Origin: Allacma fusca
Lineage: Eukaryota; Arthropoda; Collembola; Symphypleona; Sminthuridae
DNA: 64,000 nucleotides
Direction: 5' to 3'
Assembly: GCA_947179485.1 (NCBI GenBank)
Contig: OX359250.1
Location: forward strand, 39,152,783-39,216,782
The notes below the pieces were generated by a model that had not been told where the DNA came from, searched no databases, and saw only the letters and a list, made by a program, of their open reading frames with translations. A program made the translations under genes and the position numbers. This document shows, piece by piece, positions 33,026-43,827 of the stretch (its first letter is position 1; the number at the start of each line of letters is the position of its first letter).

Positions 33026-34985
33026 CAAAGGTGGGCAAATAAAGCCTGCCTATTTTCTTTCAAAAAATATCGCCATCCTATATAGGTTAAATTATTAACC
33101 TGGTTAATAGGTTGTTTCAACGAAAAGAAGAGCCTTGATACCAAGGGTCAAGTACTCTCACTGCCTGCCTATTAGCCTATATCTGTCCTAGTGTGCATTG
33201 CTTGCCTCAGGCAAGTTGCCTGCCTATATTTGCTGTATAGCTTCTGGCAGCACTTTGCCAGCCTATATATAGGCGATATAATTGTGAGTTTTAGATAGTG
33301 CAAGCCATATGCAGTGTCACATGCAATTGGACACCAATGTATGGGTTTGATTAATTCTTTTATAAACTACATAATCCAGTGGGAATAAATACGGGACCAT
33401 TATGTATGTACTGTGGTATACATGTTCATACACTGGTAATTACTGGTATCAAGTAATTCCCGCCTCATTCTCAGTCCGTCTCTGCAAACGTTTTCCCAAA
33501 GATCTTGTAATCCTGTCCTTAGGGATGTTCCACAAATGACGTCATCCAAAAATCTGGTAAATTACGACTGACTGACTGCATGATAATTCCTCGTCACAAC
33601 GAAGGCTGACTGACTGTATACGACGTCATATGTGTATGTATACATGGGAATTGTATAATGCTACAGGGTGCTTTATTATTCAAAACTGAGTTCGTTTGTG
33701 AAAAACATTATTAATTGGCAACAATTAATCGGCTTTGTTTACCTTGTTTTTACCGTCGAGATTTTCTTATTAGCCATCGGTTATAACCGTAATAAAAGTA
33801 GAAGATTAACAATGAGGTCAAAGGTAATTTGAAGTGGGCCACTCATTCAGGCAATAATTTTAAAATAATGTAACAAAAACATTTTACAATAGAAAACTAA
33901 TTTCACCTGGAAATTTTTTAGAATCAATTTACTCTCAAATCACCCAAACAGTTTGCATGTCTCGTTATCGAATGATTTATTACCCACGGCTCCTCCCGTC
34001 AAAAATTGACCCATCCATTCATGCGAAAATCGTATCGCAAGGTTTTTCCATTGCGAGAGCAAATGATAGAATGCATAGATCAATAGATTTCTATGATGTA
34101 TTAAAATGTGCGTTTATATGTGACATACCTTTCCAAGGTTAGATTAAATGGATGACCCTACCAACTTTAGGATAGTATTTGATATTATCGGTCCGCAATA
34201 AGAACCATTACAGTTTTTCAGTTTGGTAAACGGTGACTGCACCATCTGCCGATGATGCAGGTATTACCATGTGTTTATATGTGACCATTTTGATTTCCTT
34301 CGGTAAAAAACTATATGTTTAACTATTTGTTTGAAGATCGGCTCAGCCGTATGATGTGAGGAAATTTAAATAGAACGTATATACACAACTGCTTATATAT
34401 ACTTCTCCGACATATGACGCAGTCGGCATGTTTTTTGAATAACTTTTAGTGGAGAAGTACTAAGATGAGTCAGTTACTCTGTCCCTTATATTACTTACCG
34501 ATATAACTCGGTGACTTTGTGAATTAGTTGCGGAACTAATGACTTTGGATGCTGAGGTCGTTATTTAATCTTACAAACTCGCACGGGATTTTAAATAAGA
34601 GTAACAAAGGGTCTGGGTTAAATCGGTGCAGAAAATGACTTCATGTTATGAAGAAGGGACTGACTGAGTACATCTTGTTAAATCATGCACGGACAATAGT
34701 GACTAAATGCATGACGTCATTTGTGGCATATCCCTTACCAATTCGTGCTTTGAGAATATTCCGCTCGCCAATAATGCCTAGCCTTTACTTGAACGAACTT
34801 GTAGCCTGCCTGAATAGCCCAGTCGCTTGTTGCGAAATATCTGAATAGCCTAGATTGTCCCTAAGCCAATATTGTAGTGGTGATTGCCCAGCCTAGAACC
34901 TCGCCTAGATTTATATCCCAACTTGCAGCATCCTTGAGCCTTAGCCTATTATAGGGCCTAGAATCTAGGCAGGCGCCCATGTTTG
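33026..34985. mobile_element. hAT-like element, itself host to another element
   Basis: CTTGACAT flanks exactly on both sides (33018-33025, 34986-34993). The tips are imperfect: CAAAGGTGGGC against CAAACATGGGC. Subterminal regions on both sides are rich in AGCCTGCC/GCCTA words. Removing the nested 33522-34734 element leaves about 745 bp with no coding. Confidence 0.85.
33522..34734. mobile_element. Harbinger-like TIR element nested in the hAT
   Basis: The tips GGGATGTTCCACAAATGACG (left) and GGGATATGCCACAAATGACG (right, reverse complement) match at 18 of 20 and both continue into TCA. TTA flanks both sides (33519-33521, 34735-34737). It is 1213 bp, non-coding, with TGACTGACTG words inside the left end. 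Confidence 0.85.
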
Positions 34986-35020
34986 CTTGACATTATATAA
35001 TAATTAGGCTAATTTCTAAT

Positions 35021-35460
35021 TTGAAAGAGTGGACCGTCTTGGTTGTGGACGGCTGCCCGTGCAATGCCGCCGCCCTTGCTAGTGTATAATGTTTTTATTC
35101 TTTTTAGAATATTTTTTATAATTTATTTAGTCAGCTATTACTGGCTCAGCAAATTAACATAAAGCTCGCTTAAATTTGAATCTCAAATCTATAAAAAAAA
35201 ATGTTAAAAAGTTTTATTACTAATTTCAAATTATTAAGATTTTTTAGCATCCTTTTTTCATTTTTGAGCAAAATTATTCAAAGAGGAAAAAGAAAAAGCA
35301 CAAAACAGTATAATGCTTTAATATTTTTTTTTAATTTAAAAAAATAATTTTAATAATTTATTTAGCCAGTTATTGCTGGCTCAGCCAATAAAAAACAGCG
35401 CGCGGAAATTTGAATCTCAAATTCGTATTACACGAAGACGACGACGTCCCACTCTTTCAA
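35021..35460. repeat. Inverted-repeat bounded segment with internal direct repeats
   Basis: TTGAAAGAGTGG at 35021 is repeated inverted at the other end (CCACTCTTTCAA to 35460). Inside, a segment of about 75 bp with TTATTTAG and TGGCTCAGC occurs twice (about 35118-35195 and 35347-35425). No target duplication is clear, and the left arm overlaps the Helitron-type repeat, so this may be a composite. Confidence 0.45.
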
Positions 35461-35949
35461 CTTAGTAGATAGGATATTTTTATAATAATTTTATTATATT
35501 TAATTTTAATTTTAATAATAAGATTATTATAAGTAAATATATATAATATTATATATAATTACACAATCATTATATATAATATTACAGAATAACCTGATGC
35601 ATCTAGTATAATTATGTAGATTGTAGATATAAAAAGCAGAACAAAACTCAAGAACGTGGCTTGGTGTGAGTTTACATTTTTATTAGTCGGTACAACATGA
35701 GCAGTGAAAAATAATTTTGAATTTGGATACTATAAAAATAAATTAAACCATTGCAATGTGTAATGTAATGACTTTCTGTACAGGCACTGCTGTTTTGCAT
35801 CTTTTAAAGGTTGCTTCACAGGAAAGAAGCAGTGGGAGTTTCGACCTTCGTTGTTCGACTTTGTCCATGTCATACCTTGATGGCGATAGTATTTAGTATG
35901 AGTGCATTGGGTTGGTTTATGCTTATTTTTTTCCTTTAGGGAATAATAT
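35461..35949. other. AT-rich spacer, 3' of a Cys-rich gene
   Basis: Strongly AT-rich, with TATATAAT runs at 35530-35585. No coding is supported. Confidence 0.55.
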
Positions 35950-36726
35950 TTATATGTGAAATGTTCTGTTTGGACATCGGAGTGGATTACATCCGGCGGT
36001 GAACTGATTTGAACTTGGGGTTCGCTGCATGCATACTAGACCACTTGGAACCCTTTGTGCACCGCAGCAAGGTTGAGGGCATCTGGATGGGCATTGACAT
36101 GGGCATCTCATCTGACAACATTGAGATGAGCACTGTTGACCACAGCATGAGGAAGGGCACTGTTGACCGAAACATGAGGAAGGGCACCTGGGAGGGGGTG
36201 GACAGCATGACGACGGGCAACAACGTGGTGCGCAGCAGCAGGGACTGGAGCAGCAACAACCCCCACAGCATTTTGGTGGACAACAACCCCCACTCTCACA
36301 GGAGTTCCCACCTCTTGAAGAACAACAACCCCCACCCCCACAGGAATTCCCACCATTTGAAGGACAACAGCCCCCACCCCTACAGGAGTTCCCACCATTT
36401 GAAGGACAACAGCCACCACCCATGGGATGGCAACAACAACTATTGCTTGGGCATCTTGCTGGAGGGCCGCAGCAAGATTGTCTATAACAAAACAGTTCAT
36501 CTCAAAAATCTCGGCCTCAAGTAAGACGGTTTTTCAGACAAGTGTCCCAGGAAAAAGGACTGTACCTGCAACAACTGCTTGGGCTGCAGCAAGAAGGTGG
36601 TAACCACGGCCGTGGACAACACTGTGGTGCACAACATGTCGGTTGTGCTGAACCAGGTCTTTCAAAGCAGTTACTAGACCCGCCGCAACCACCCTGCGGC
36701 TGTGGGTAATAACTGCAACTGCACAT
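35950..36726 (-). CDS. Cys-rich protein with GGGCCPSNGGNSC repeats
   Basis: Two exons join at 36726-36566 and 36481-35950 with an 84-bp GT-AG intron. The split codon becomes Arg and the product is 230 residues. Exon 1 starts MCSCSYYPQPQGGCGG and is rich in CCSPSSCC. Exon 2 has four 13-residue repeats of the GGGCCPSNGGNSC type, then runs such as CCGGCCCSSPCCCAPRCC and a C-terminal half with QCSSQCCQMRCPCQC. Architecture (short first exon, small intron, same strand) matches the gene at 31533-32510, supporting a gene family. Keratin-associated, sperm outer-fibre or cuticular-gland proteins all have this composition, so function is not assigned. Confidence 0.72.
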
Positions 36727-37478
36727 TATATTGAAACTTGCAAAAGTGGATGGTGAAAAAAAAACCTGGTAATGGCGGATACCACAAGCTGTGGTATTAG
36801 ATACACTTGTAAATTTTGAAGTGAGGAATTCTATTCAACAATAATATTGAAATCAAGAATCCCGTGATGTAATTTAACGTGTGTGCACTGCTCAGTTGAT
36901 AGACACCGACTGAAGTAACTATTATTGTCAAAAAATTGAATTAATTATTCGCCTGCTCTGACACTTACACATATATTATGAAACTATTGTAATCAAATTT
37001 AAAGGCTGCGATTGATGAAAATATTATGATCAAAAGATATTTCTTCTTTAAATAAGTTGCTCGTGATATTCTAAATCAACAGGTTTTGTTGTCTTCGTGT
37101 CTATGTTTTCCAAATTACGCCAAGGTAACTTACGACTAGACGGTAAAGAAATAGTCTTTAATGTACTCTACAAGCACTCAAGTCATTCGCTAATGCTCAT
37201 GGAAAATCTTGGATTGAGAAGATTTGAAAATTATGACAACATTAGACTTGTCAATATCATCAGCTGAAAGCAATACGTTTGTGCCGTTGTTACGTTTGGG
37301 GCTTTTAAATTTCTTTAATTTTATTTATAGGTCTCTTTAAAATCCCTAATTTGTTTTGATTATTAACAAATATGTGTCATTTATAAATGGATTCAACCAA
37401 ATATTCTTGTTTACCATGCAAAGGTAAGTTTAGTCAGCAATTTCCCACCTTTTTTATACTAATACCTTGTTTTTAATA
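36727..37478. other. Upstream of the second Cys-rich gene
   Basis: No coding or repeat is recognised. It probably contains the promoter of the minus-strand gene ending at 36726. Confidence 0.5.
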
Positions 37479-37482
37479 CCTC

Positions 37483-38419
37483 CAGAGATGCACATCCACA
37501 GTTTCGTTACGTTACGTTACACTATTACGATAGGTTTTAAAATTGTCGTTAATTATCATTACATTACCAAATATCGTATAAAAAATTCAGCGTTACCGTT
37601 CCGTTACTACAAGACAACGGTAATACTCCAGCGTTAATTTTCGTTACCAATAAAAAATATAAAATAGCCGTTACTTTCCGTTGTCGTTACTATTATTGTC
37701 CGCTCGTTATAAACTAAAATGTCAAACAACTAGTGTTGCCAGACGTACCTGGTATGCAGAAAATGTAGCGAAAAGGCAATTTACAGTTTCTGTGCAGTAC
37801 TTGATTCACCTGCAATGTGATCCGCATCCCGACTACCCGGTGTGGTAATCTGAACATTGTCCTTTTTTCAAATTCATTTTTCTCCTTTTACTATATAGCA
37901 GCAGTATTCTCCATGGTGAGTTCTTATCTACTAACTCTACGTTAGAACCAAAACTTAATTCGTAAGCCGATCACACATCGTTTTTTTTAGCAAAAGCGTG
38001 TGGGTTGAGCAAAATAAAGGGTCAAAAACTTCCTATTGAAATTTAACATGTTTTCATTAACGTACATAATGATGCTCAGGAATCAGGGTGTCCACATCCA
38101 ACTAAAGTTTAAATATGTATATCCAACGTTTATTTGCATGCACAGTTACTCCAAGCAAAGCCAATTACAGATGTCAATGCGTAATGCAAAAATAAATATG
38201 TACATTCATAAGTATATTTATTAGATATCGTTGCGTTACGTTACAATATCGTTACCTGTTTACACACGCTGGAACGCTATAGTTATTCCGATAAATGTTT
38301 AGCAAACCCTAGTTCCGTTACCGTTACGTTATTGCCTGCCCCAAATATAGGCCGTTACGTTAAAAAACGGCGTTATTCCGTTATTGTTGGGTAAAAGTAA
38401 CGTAACGGGCGCATCTCTG
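37483..38419 (+). mobile_element. Complete non-autonomous hAT-like element, 937 bp
   Basis: The tips CAGAGATGC (37483) and GCATCTCTG (to 38419) are mutual complements. Both flanks show CCTC (37479-37482, 38420-38423), shorter than the usual 8-bp duplication. CGTTAC and GTTACGTTAC words crowd both subterminal regions, as expected of hAT transposase binding arrays. An inverted copy lies at 1-527. No functional transposase is present. Confidence 0.8.
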
Positions 38420-38498
38420 CCTCCAATACATCTGATGCCAAGACTGCTTAAGCTATAAAAGTTTGCTCGATTTATATGAAAATACTTATCATTATTAC

Positions 38499-39041
38499 TG
38501 TAACGTCTACAGAAGGAAACCATTGTGCAGTAGAGGGAGAAACAGACGAGAGCATTGAGTAAAGCAAAGAGATGAACAGAAGAGAGCGGTTTTGCAGTGT
38601 GGTTATATGGAGCTCTCCTCTGTTGCAGCAGTTACCATAGTGTTTGGCTATACACGTAGACAATGTAAATTATGGATGGAATGTATTGAATGTATTGAGA
38701 AGAATGATTGGAAGTTTGTATCTGTGGATATTATGTCATTGATTTGTGTGAGATGGAGGGAAAAAATGTTCATAAGCATTCTGAGCGTGAGTGAGAAAAC
38801 TTCTACTTTGTGTCAAATAAAGCTGACTAATTTTCTTTAATTTTCTCTACACTAATCCCTTTACTTTCACTCACGTAGGGTAGCAAAGGCTACCGCTGTT
38901 ACAAGGGTCTTTGGAAAGGTAGAGAAAGTTGCATTGAAGTATACGTGCACTGCAAGGGCAGTGCTGGTCCTTCGCAATACAAGTTTCTAACAATAAGAGT
39001 TTGAGAAATATTTATATTTACACCAAGTAGTGGCTGTAACA
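38499..39041 (+). repeat. BEL/Pao 5' LTR
   Basis: 543 bp, with the TG...CA boundary convention and an AATAAA at 38816-38821. It would act as the promoter of the element. Confidence 0.95.
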
Positions 39042-39043
39042 AG

Positions 39044-39060
39044 TGGTCCTTCGAACCGGA
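39044..39060 (+). promoter_or_regulatory. Putative primer binding site
   Basis: TGGTCCTTCGAACCGGA starts two bases after the LTR. TGG is the complement of a tRNA CCA end, and similar TGGTNCTTCG words stand after the LTR in BEL elements. The cognate tRNA is not identified. Confidence 0.6.
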
Positions 39061-39123
39061 TCTAAACGTGAACCTTTAAAGAGGATTTACATTCCTAAGT
39101 TTGTACGAGGTTTTGGAAAGAAA

Positions 39124-40082
39124 ATGGAAGGTGAAGACGATGGTACCCGACGAAGTAGACGGCTAATGAGAGAGGACCCAGAGGTTTTCGGGACTCCTTT
39201 GCTGAAGTTACGGAAAGAAGTTACGAAGCCTACTGAGGAATTCAAGAAGGGCAGTCAACAAACGGTAACTGACGAGATTTTCACCATAGCAACTTCTAGA
39301 AAATCGAGCAAACGAAGTGTAATTTCTAAATCAAGTTGTCATAGCGAGGCTATGCAAAAGAAAATCATTGCAGAAATTGAGTCCATGAAGAGAATCGGAA
39401 AAGCCGAAGAAGAAGTTCTGCTTGCACGGTTGGAAAGAGAGAAGAAAATAGAAGAAAAACTTCTCCAGATGACTAATCTTCAGATAGAAGCTGAGTTTGA
39501 AGCAGACAGTTCTGACGATGAAGTTGAGGAACCGGAACGAGTTCCTGATAGAACCGAAACTGGGTTTGGAGAGCGAGTGAACAGTTGGATCGAAGAGAAT
39601 CACCACAATGAACAACACGTCCCGCATAGTGAGGTCGCAGTTCAGATTCCCATGGAAACAGACGTATGCCAGGCATATGAAAGTGAGCCCTGTCAAGCCG
39701 GGGGAAACAGCATTGGCTTAATCAAGAGCAGACCCATTGATGGACATGAATAGGAGATTGGAGAAATTATTGTCCCGACAAGCTGTTTCGAAAGATCTAC
39801 CTTTCTTTCATGGAAAACCAGCAGAATGGCCCATGTTCTACAATCAATATCTTCGTACAACTGAGCTCTGTGGACTTTCAAATGATGAAAATATGGTGAG
39901 ACTAATGAAGTGCTTGAAGGACAAAGCTCGGAACGAAGTGGTATCTCTTCTCGGATTTCCGGATAATGTAGGAATGATCTTGCAAATATTGGAATCTGCA
40001 TTTGGCCGTCCTGACCAGATAGTAAAGTCCATGATAGCCGATGTGAAAAGTATACCTGCTTGTACACGTAGTAAGCCCGACA
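39124..40082 (+). pseudogene. BEL/Pao gag, 5' part
   Basis: From Met (KKMEGEDDGTRRSRRL) the frame encodes a charged coiled-coil segment rich in Lys/Glu (AEEEVLLARLEREKK). A frameshift near 39745 moves it to LEKLLSRQAVSKDLPFF and a capsid-like region with FHGKPAEWPMF. It is then cut by the MITE at 40083. Confidence 0.82.
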
Positions 40083-40487
40083 CAGGGGTCGGATTTTTGT
40101 AGGAAGACGGGAAGAATCTTCCCAGGGAAAAAATATTTCTGGCAGGGAAAATCTCAAAGGGAAGGGATATATTTTTACGAACAGGGATTTTTAAAATCGT
40201 TGACCTTTTTTTTGGCAGGGATTTTCAAATTTGTTGACGGGTTTCAGGGAAATTTGTTAAGCAAACAGGGATTTTTGGCAGGGATTTGCACGTCTTGTAA
40301 GGGATTTTTTTTGCCAACAGGGATTTTGAAAATCGTTGACCTTTTTTCAGCAGGGATTTTGAAAATCGTTGACCTTTTTTCAGCAGGGATTTTTGAAATC
40401 GTTGAGGACCTACCAGCAGGGAGATAATAGTCAGCAGGGAAATTCAGAAATAATCTTCCAGGGAGATTTACAAAAATCCGACCCCTG
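40083..40487. mobile_element. hAT MITE inserted in BEL gag
   Basis: The tips CAGGGGTCGGATTTTTGTA and its complement define 405 bp. GCCCGACA flanks exactly on both sides (40075-40082, 40488-40495). The inside is a minisatellite of CAGGGATTTT and AAAATCGTTGACC words. The gag reading is consistent across the empty site. Confidence 0.95.
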
Positions 40488-40495
40488 GCCCGACA

Positions 40496-41790
40496 CTATC
40501 ATTCTCTTTTCAAATTTGGTATCTAACCTGGTTGTTACTATGAGAAATTTGAAGAGATCGGGACAACTGTACAACCCGTTACTACTTGAAGAGTTAGTAC
40601 AAAAGTTGCCAGTCGAGCTTCAATTCAAATGGTGTGACATGGCAAAACGCTTACCTGAGGAACCAACACTCGGAAACTTTCAGGTTTGGCTCATGGATGC
40701 AGCTACGACGGCTAGAATGATGCCATGTTCTTTCCCTACTAACAATGAGAGGACTTCTGAAGTCAAGAGGGAAAACAAGAAAATTGTCCTCACTGCAGCC
40801 CAGAAGGAAGACAGAAAGTGCTTTCATTGCTCGCAAGAAGGTCACAAGCTGGAAGAATGTAAGGGGTTCTTAAGTGCAGATGTACAAACCAGATGGAAAT
40901 CTGTAAAGAACAGCCGTGTGTGCTATTCCTGTCTCATTCCAGGACATAGAAGCTCTGACTGTCGAAAGAAAACCCCGTGTGGCACAGATGGTTGCGATAA
41001 ACTTCACAACAAGCTCCTGCACAAGTCAATGTCAAAGATAGACGCACCTGTTGAAGAGAAAGTCGGTGAGTGGGCTGGGCATGTTAAGAGTTCCGAAAAC
41101 AACAGGCAAGTTCTTCTGCGCATTATTCCCGTCAATCTATATGGTTCTAAAGGCAAAGTTGTCACATATGCACTCTTAGACGAGGGGTCAACTGTAACCA
41201 TGATAGATGATGGTACTGCCAAATTGTTAGGACTTACCGGAGATGTTGATCCATTGTGTGTACAATGGACCAATGAAGTTTGTCGAAGGGAACCAGAATC
41301 GAGGAGAGTCACTGTAGAAATTTCAGGAGAAGCAGAAGGGATGAAGAGATTCAGATTGTATAATGCCAGAACAGTGCTTGAGTTGTGTTTACCAAAGCAG
41401 TCGGTGGATATGAAAACTCTAAAAACAAGTTGGCCTTACCTAAAAGACATACCATTCCGGACAATGGTAAATGCTGCTCCAACAATCCTCATTGGTTCCG
41501 ATAATTTGCTCCTTATTACAAGTAGGAAACTTCGACAAGGTCATTGGAATGATCCCGTCGCAACGAAGACCTGGCTTGGTTGGGTGGTTCACGGAAGCAT
41601 TCCGAGAGGAAGAAAATTAGGAGACTCCTACAGCTTTCACGTGTGTGCAAATCCGACGGGGGAAGAGGAACTCAATCAGCTTATTAAAGCTTCCTTTTCA
41701 ACCGAATCGTTTGGAGTTCGTCCTTTGGAGCAGAGTAGACAGTCATCAGAAGATGTAAGAGATCTTTGCAGATTTTGGAGAGAACAACTA
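40496..41790 (+). pseudogene. BEL/Pao gag 3' part and aspartic protease
   Basis: The open frame carries two CCHC zinc knuckles, CFHCSQEGHKLEEC (40819-40860) and CYSCLIPGHRSSDC (40921-40962), which bind the RNA genome. A retropepsin-like active site, YALLDEGSTVTMID, follows near 41167. A frameshift near 41775 separates it from RT. Confidence 0.88.
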
Positions 41791-43772
41791 GACGTGTTGG
41801 TGATAGGTTTGAAACGGGTTTATTATGGAAATCGGATAGCCTACAACTTCCGGAGAGTCGTAACAATGCCATTAGAAGACTTCATTGTATGGAGAAGAAA
41901 ATGGATCGTGACCCGGCCTTTAGAGATGCATATTGCTCCAAAATCCAGGATTATATTGACAAAGGCTATTGTAGGAAATTATCAAAGGAGGAGGCGAAGG
42001 TAAAAGGTCCAAAGACTTATTACCTTCCGCACTTTGGGGTATTTAACCCAAATAAACCCGGAAAGCTACGCCTGGTATTTGATGCCGCTGCCCGATCCCA
42101 TGGAGTCAGCCTGAATAATTGCCTTCTTAAAGGACCGGACCTGCTCAACCCGTTGCCCGGAGTTCTAATGCGATTCAGACGTCACAGAGTCGGTATAGTT
42201 GGAGACATAAGGGAAATGTTCCATCAAGTCCGAATTATTCCGGAGGATGTGGACAGTCAGCGGTTTCTTTGGCGAGGAAAGGACAGAAATGCTGATCCGG
42301 AAGAGTTTGTCATGGAGGTAATGATTTTTGGAGCTACTTGTTCACCGGCCTCAGCCCTGTATGTGAAAAACAGAAATGCAGAAGAGTTTTCAGAAAAATT
42401 CCCAGAGGTCTCAAAAAACATCATTGAAAACACATATATGGATGATAATCTACATGGGGCCATGTGTGACAAGGAAGCTGTGGAACGGATTCGAGATATC
42501 ATTCAAGTTTTTGAGCTTGGCGGATTTCCTATTGTGAATTGGGCTAGTAGTTCTCGGAATGTTGTTAATTCCTTACCACCACAAATTAGAGCGAAAAGTC
42601 TAGTTTCAATTTCGGATGAAGCTTTACTACCAATAGAGAGAGTACTGGGATTGAATTGGAATGCTGAAGAAGACAGGTTTGTGTTCATCACAAATTTCCC
42701 AAAGGTTAAAAAGGAAGTTTTGACTTGTTCCAGACCACCAATGAGACGTGAGATTGCATCGCTCGTCATGTCTGTCTACGATCCTCTAGGTTATGTAGTT
42801 CATTTCACCATCAAAGGCCGAATACTACTTCAAGAGTCCTGGCTATTGAAGTCTGGATGGGACGACAGTGTTCCTGAAGAAATGTTCAGAAAATGGAAAT
42901 GGTGGGTGACCGAACTTCAAAACATTGTGAATGTGAGCGTGCCCAGGTGTTACTCTCCGTACCTGGGGGAAGCCGACAACATTCAACTTCATATATTTGT
43001 AGACGCAAGCAGCCAAGCGTTTGCCAGCATAGCCTACCTACGTATAGAATGCGAAGGTGAAGTGCATGTTGGGATGGTCCTGGCCAGAGCAAGAGTAGCT
43101 CCGTTGAAGCCACTTACAATTCCCAAATTAGAGCTGCAAGCAGCTGTACTTGGTTCGAGAATGGCTATGACAATACGGAAGGAAATTCAGGTAACCATTC
43201 AATCATGTATATTCTGGTCAGATTCCCAAACAGTCATAGCCTGGATAAGATCTGATTCGCCAAGTCCGAAGCAATTTGTAACCAGTCGCGTAGGAGAGAT
43301 TCTGGAAGCAACTGATGTACAAGAGTGGCGTTGGATTCCAACAGAGGAAAATGTTGCTGACGAGGCAACCCGATCGAATCCAGAAATTGACTTTCGTCCA
43401 TCCACCAGGTGGTACTCAGGCCCGAACTTTTTACAACAACCCGAGGTGCACTGGCCAACGGAAAGGGTAGTGGAATCTGTAAAGGCAGACTTAGAACCAA
43501 ACCCAGAAATAACTTTCGTGCTGGCTGAGAAAATGGTTGACAAAGACTTGCCGGATTCAGCCAGGTTCAGCTCGTGGTTGAAATTAGTGAGAGCAACAGC
43601 CTGGTTTAACCGTAGTTTGAGAAAATTTCTGGGGAGAATTCGTACTACACCATCTTCAGACTTATCAGGAGAACTCACTGCTACTGAATTAGAGAAGGCG
43701 CAAGTTATGTGGTGGAAATTAAGTCAGGAAAGCTACTTTCAGGAAGACTTGAAGTCTCTGAGAACTTTCTAA
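41766..43772 (+). pseudogene. BEL/Pao reverse transcriptase and RNase H
   Basis: After TTRRVGDRFETGLLWKSD the frame holds the Pao RT core: LRLVFDAAARSHG, then the catalytic YMDD box (42434-42445). RNase H motifs follow (HIFVDASSQAFAS; IPKLELQAAVLG; FWSDSQTVIAWI). The frame ends at 43772, with a shift before integrase. This 668-residue stretch has no internal stop. Confidence 0.92.
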
Positions 43773-43827
43773 CAGTAGCAGAATTAGATTTCTTTCCCCG
43801 TTTCTAGATTGTGATGGAGTTCTCAGG

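Larger units (their letters stand above)
32940..35083 (-). mobile_element. Short Helitron-type element split by a hAT insertion
   Basis: Outer segments 32940-33025 and 34994-35083 together make about 176 bp. Reading the minus strand, the left edge is a 3' terminus: a 9-bp palindromic stem CCATCCACC-TT-GGTGGATGG, then CTTGAATG and CTAG|T. The sequence at 62735-62850 matches across the interior without the hAT, confirming that the halves belong together. The right boundary at ...GCTAGT (35083) is inferred from its symmetry and is weaker. A related terminus occurs at 45772. Confidence 0.6.

Noticed and set aside
36009..36524. 171-codon plus-strand frame opposite the Cys-rich gene
   Set aside because: The minus strand has matching splice sites, a phase-consistent product and Cys repeats. 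The plus frame is only its antisense shadow.
37483..38419. LTR or solo-LTR interpretation
   Set aside because: Inverted, not direct, ends and CGTTAC arrays point to a DNA transposon.
41684..43678. Minus-strand frames inside BEL/Pao pol
   Set aside because: Antisense shadows of RT and integrase, without motifs.
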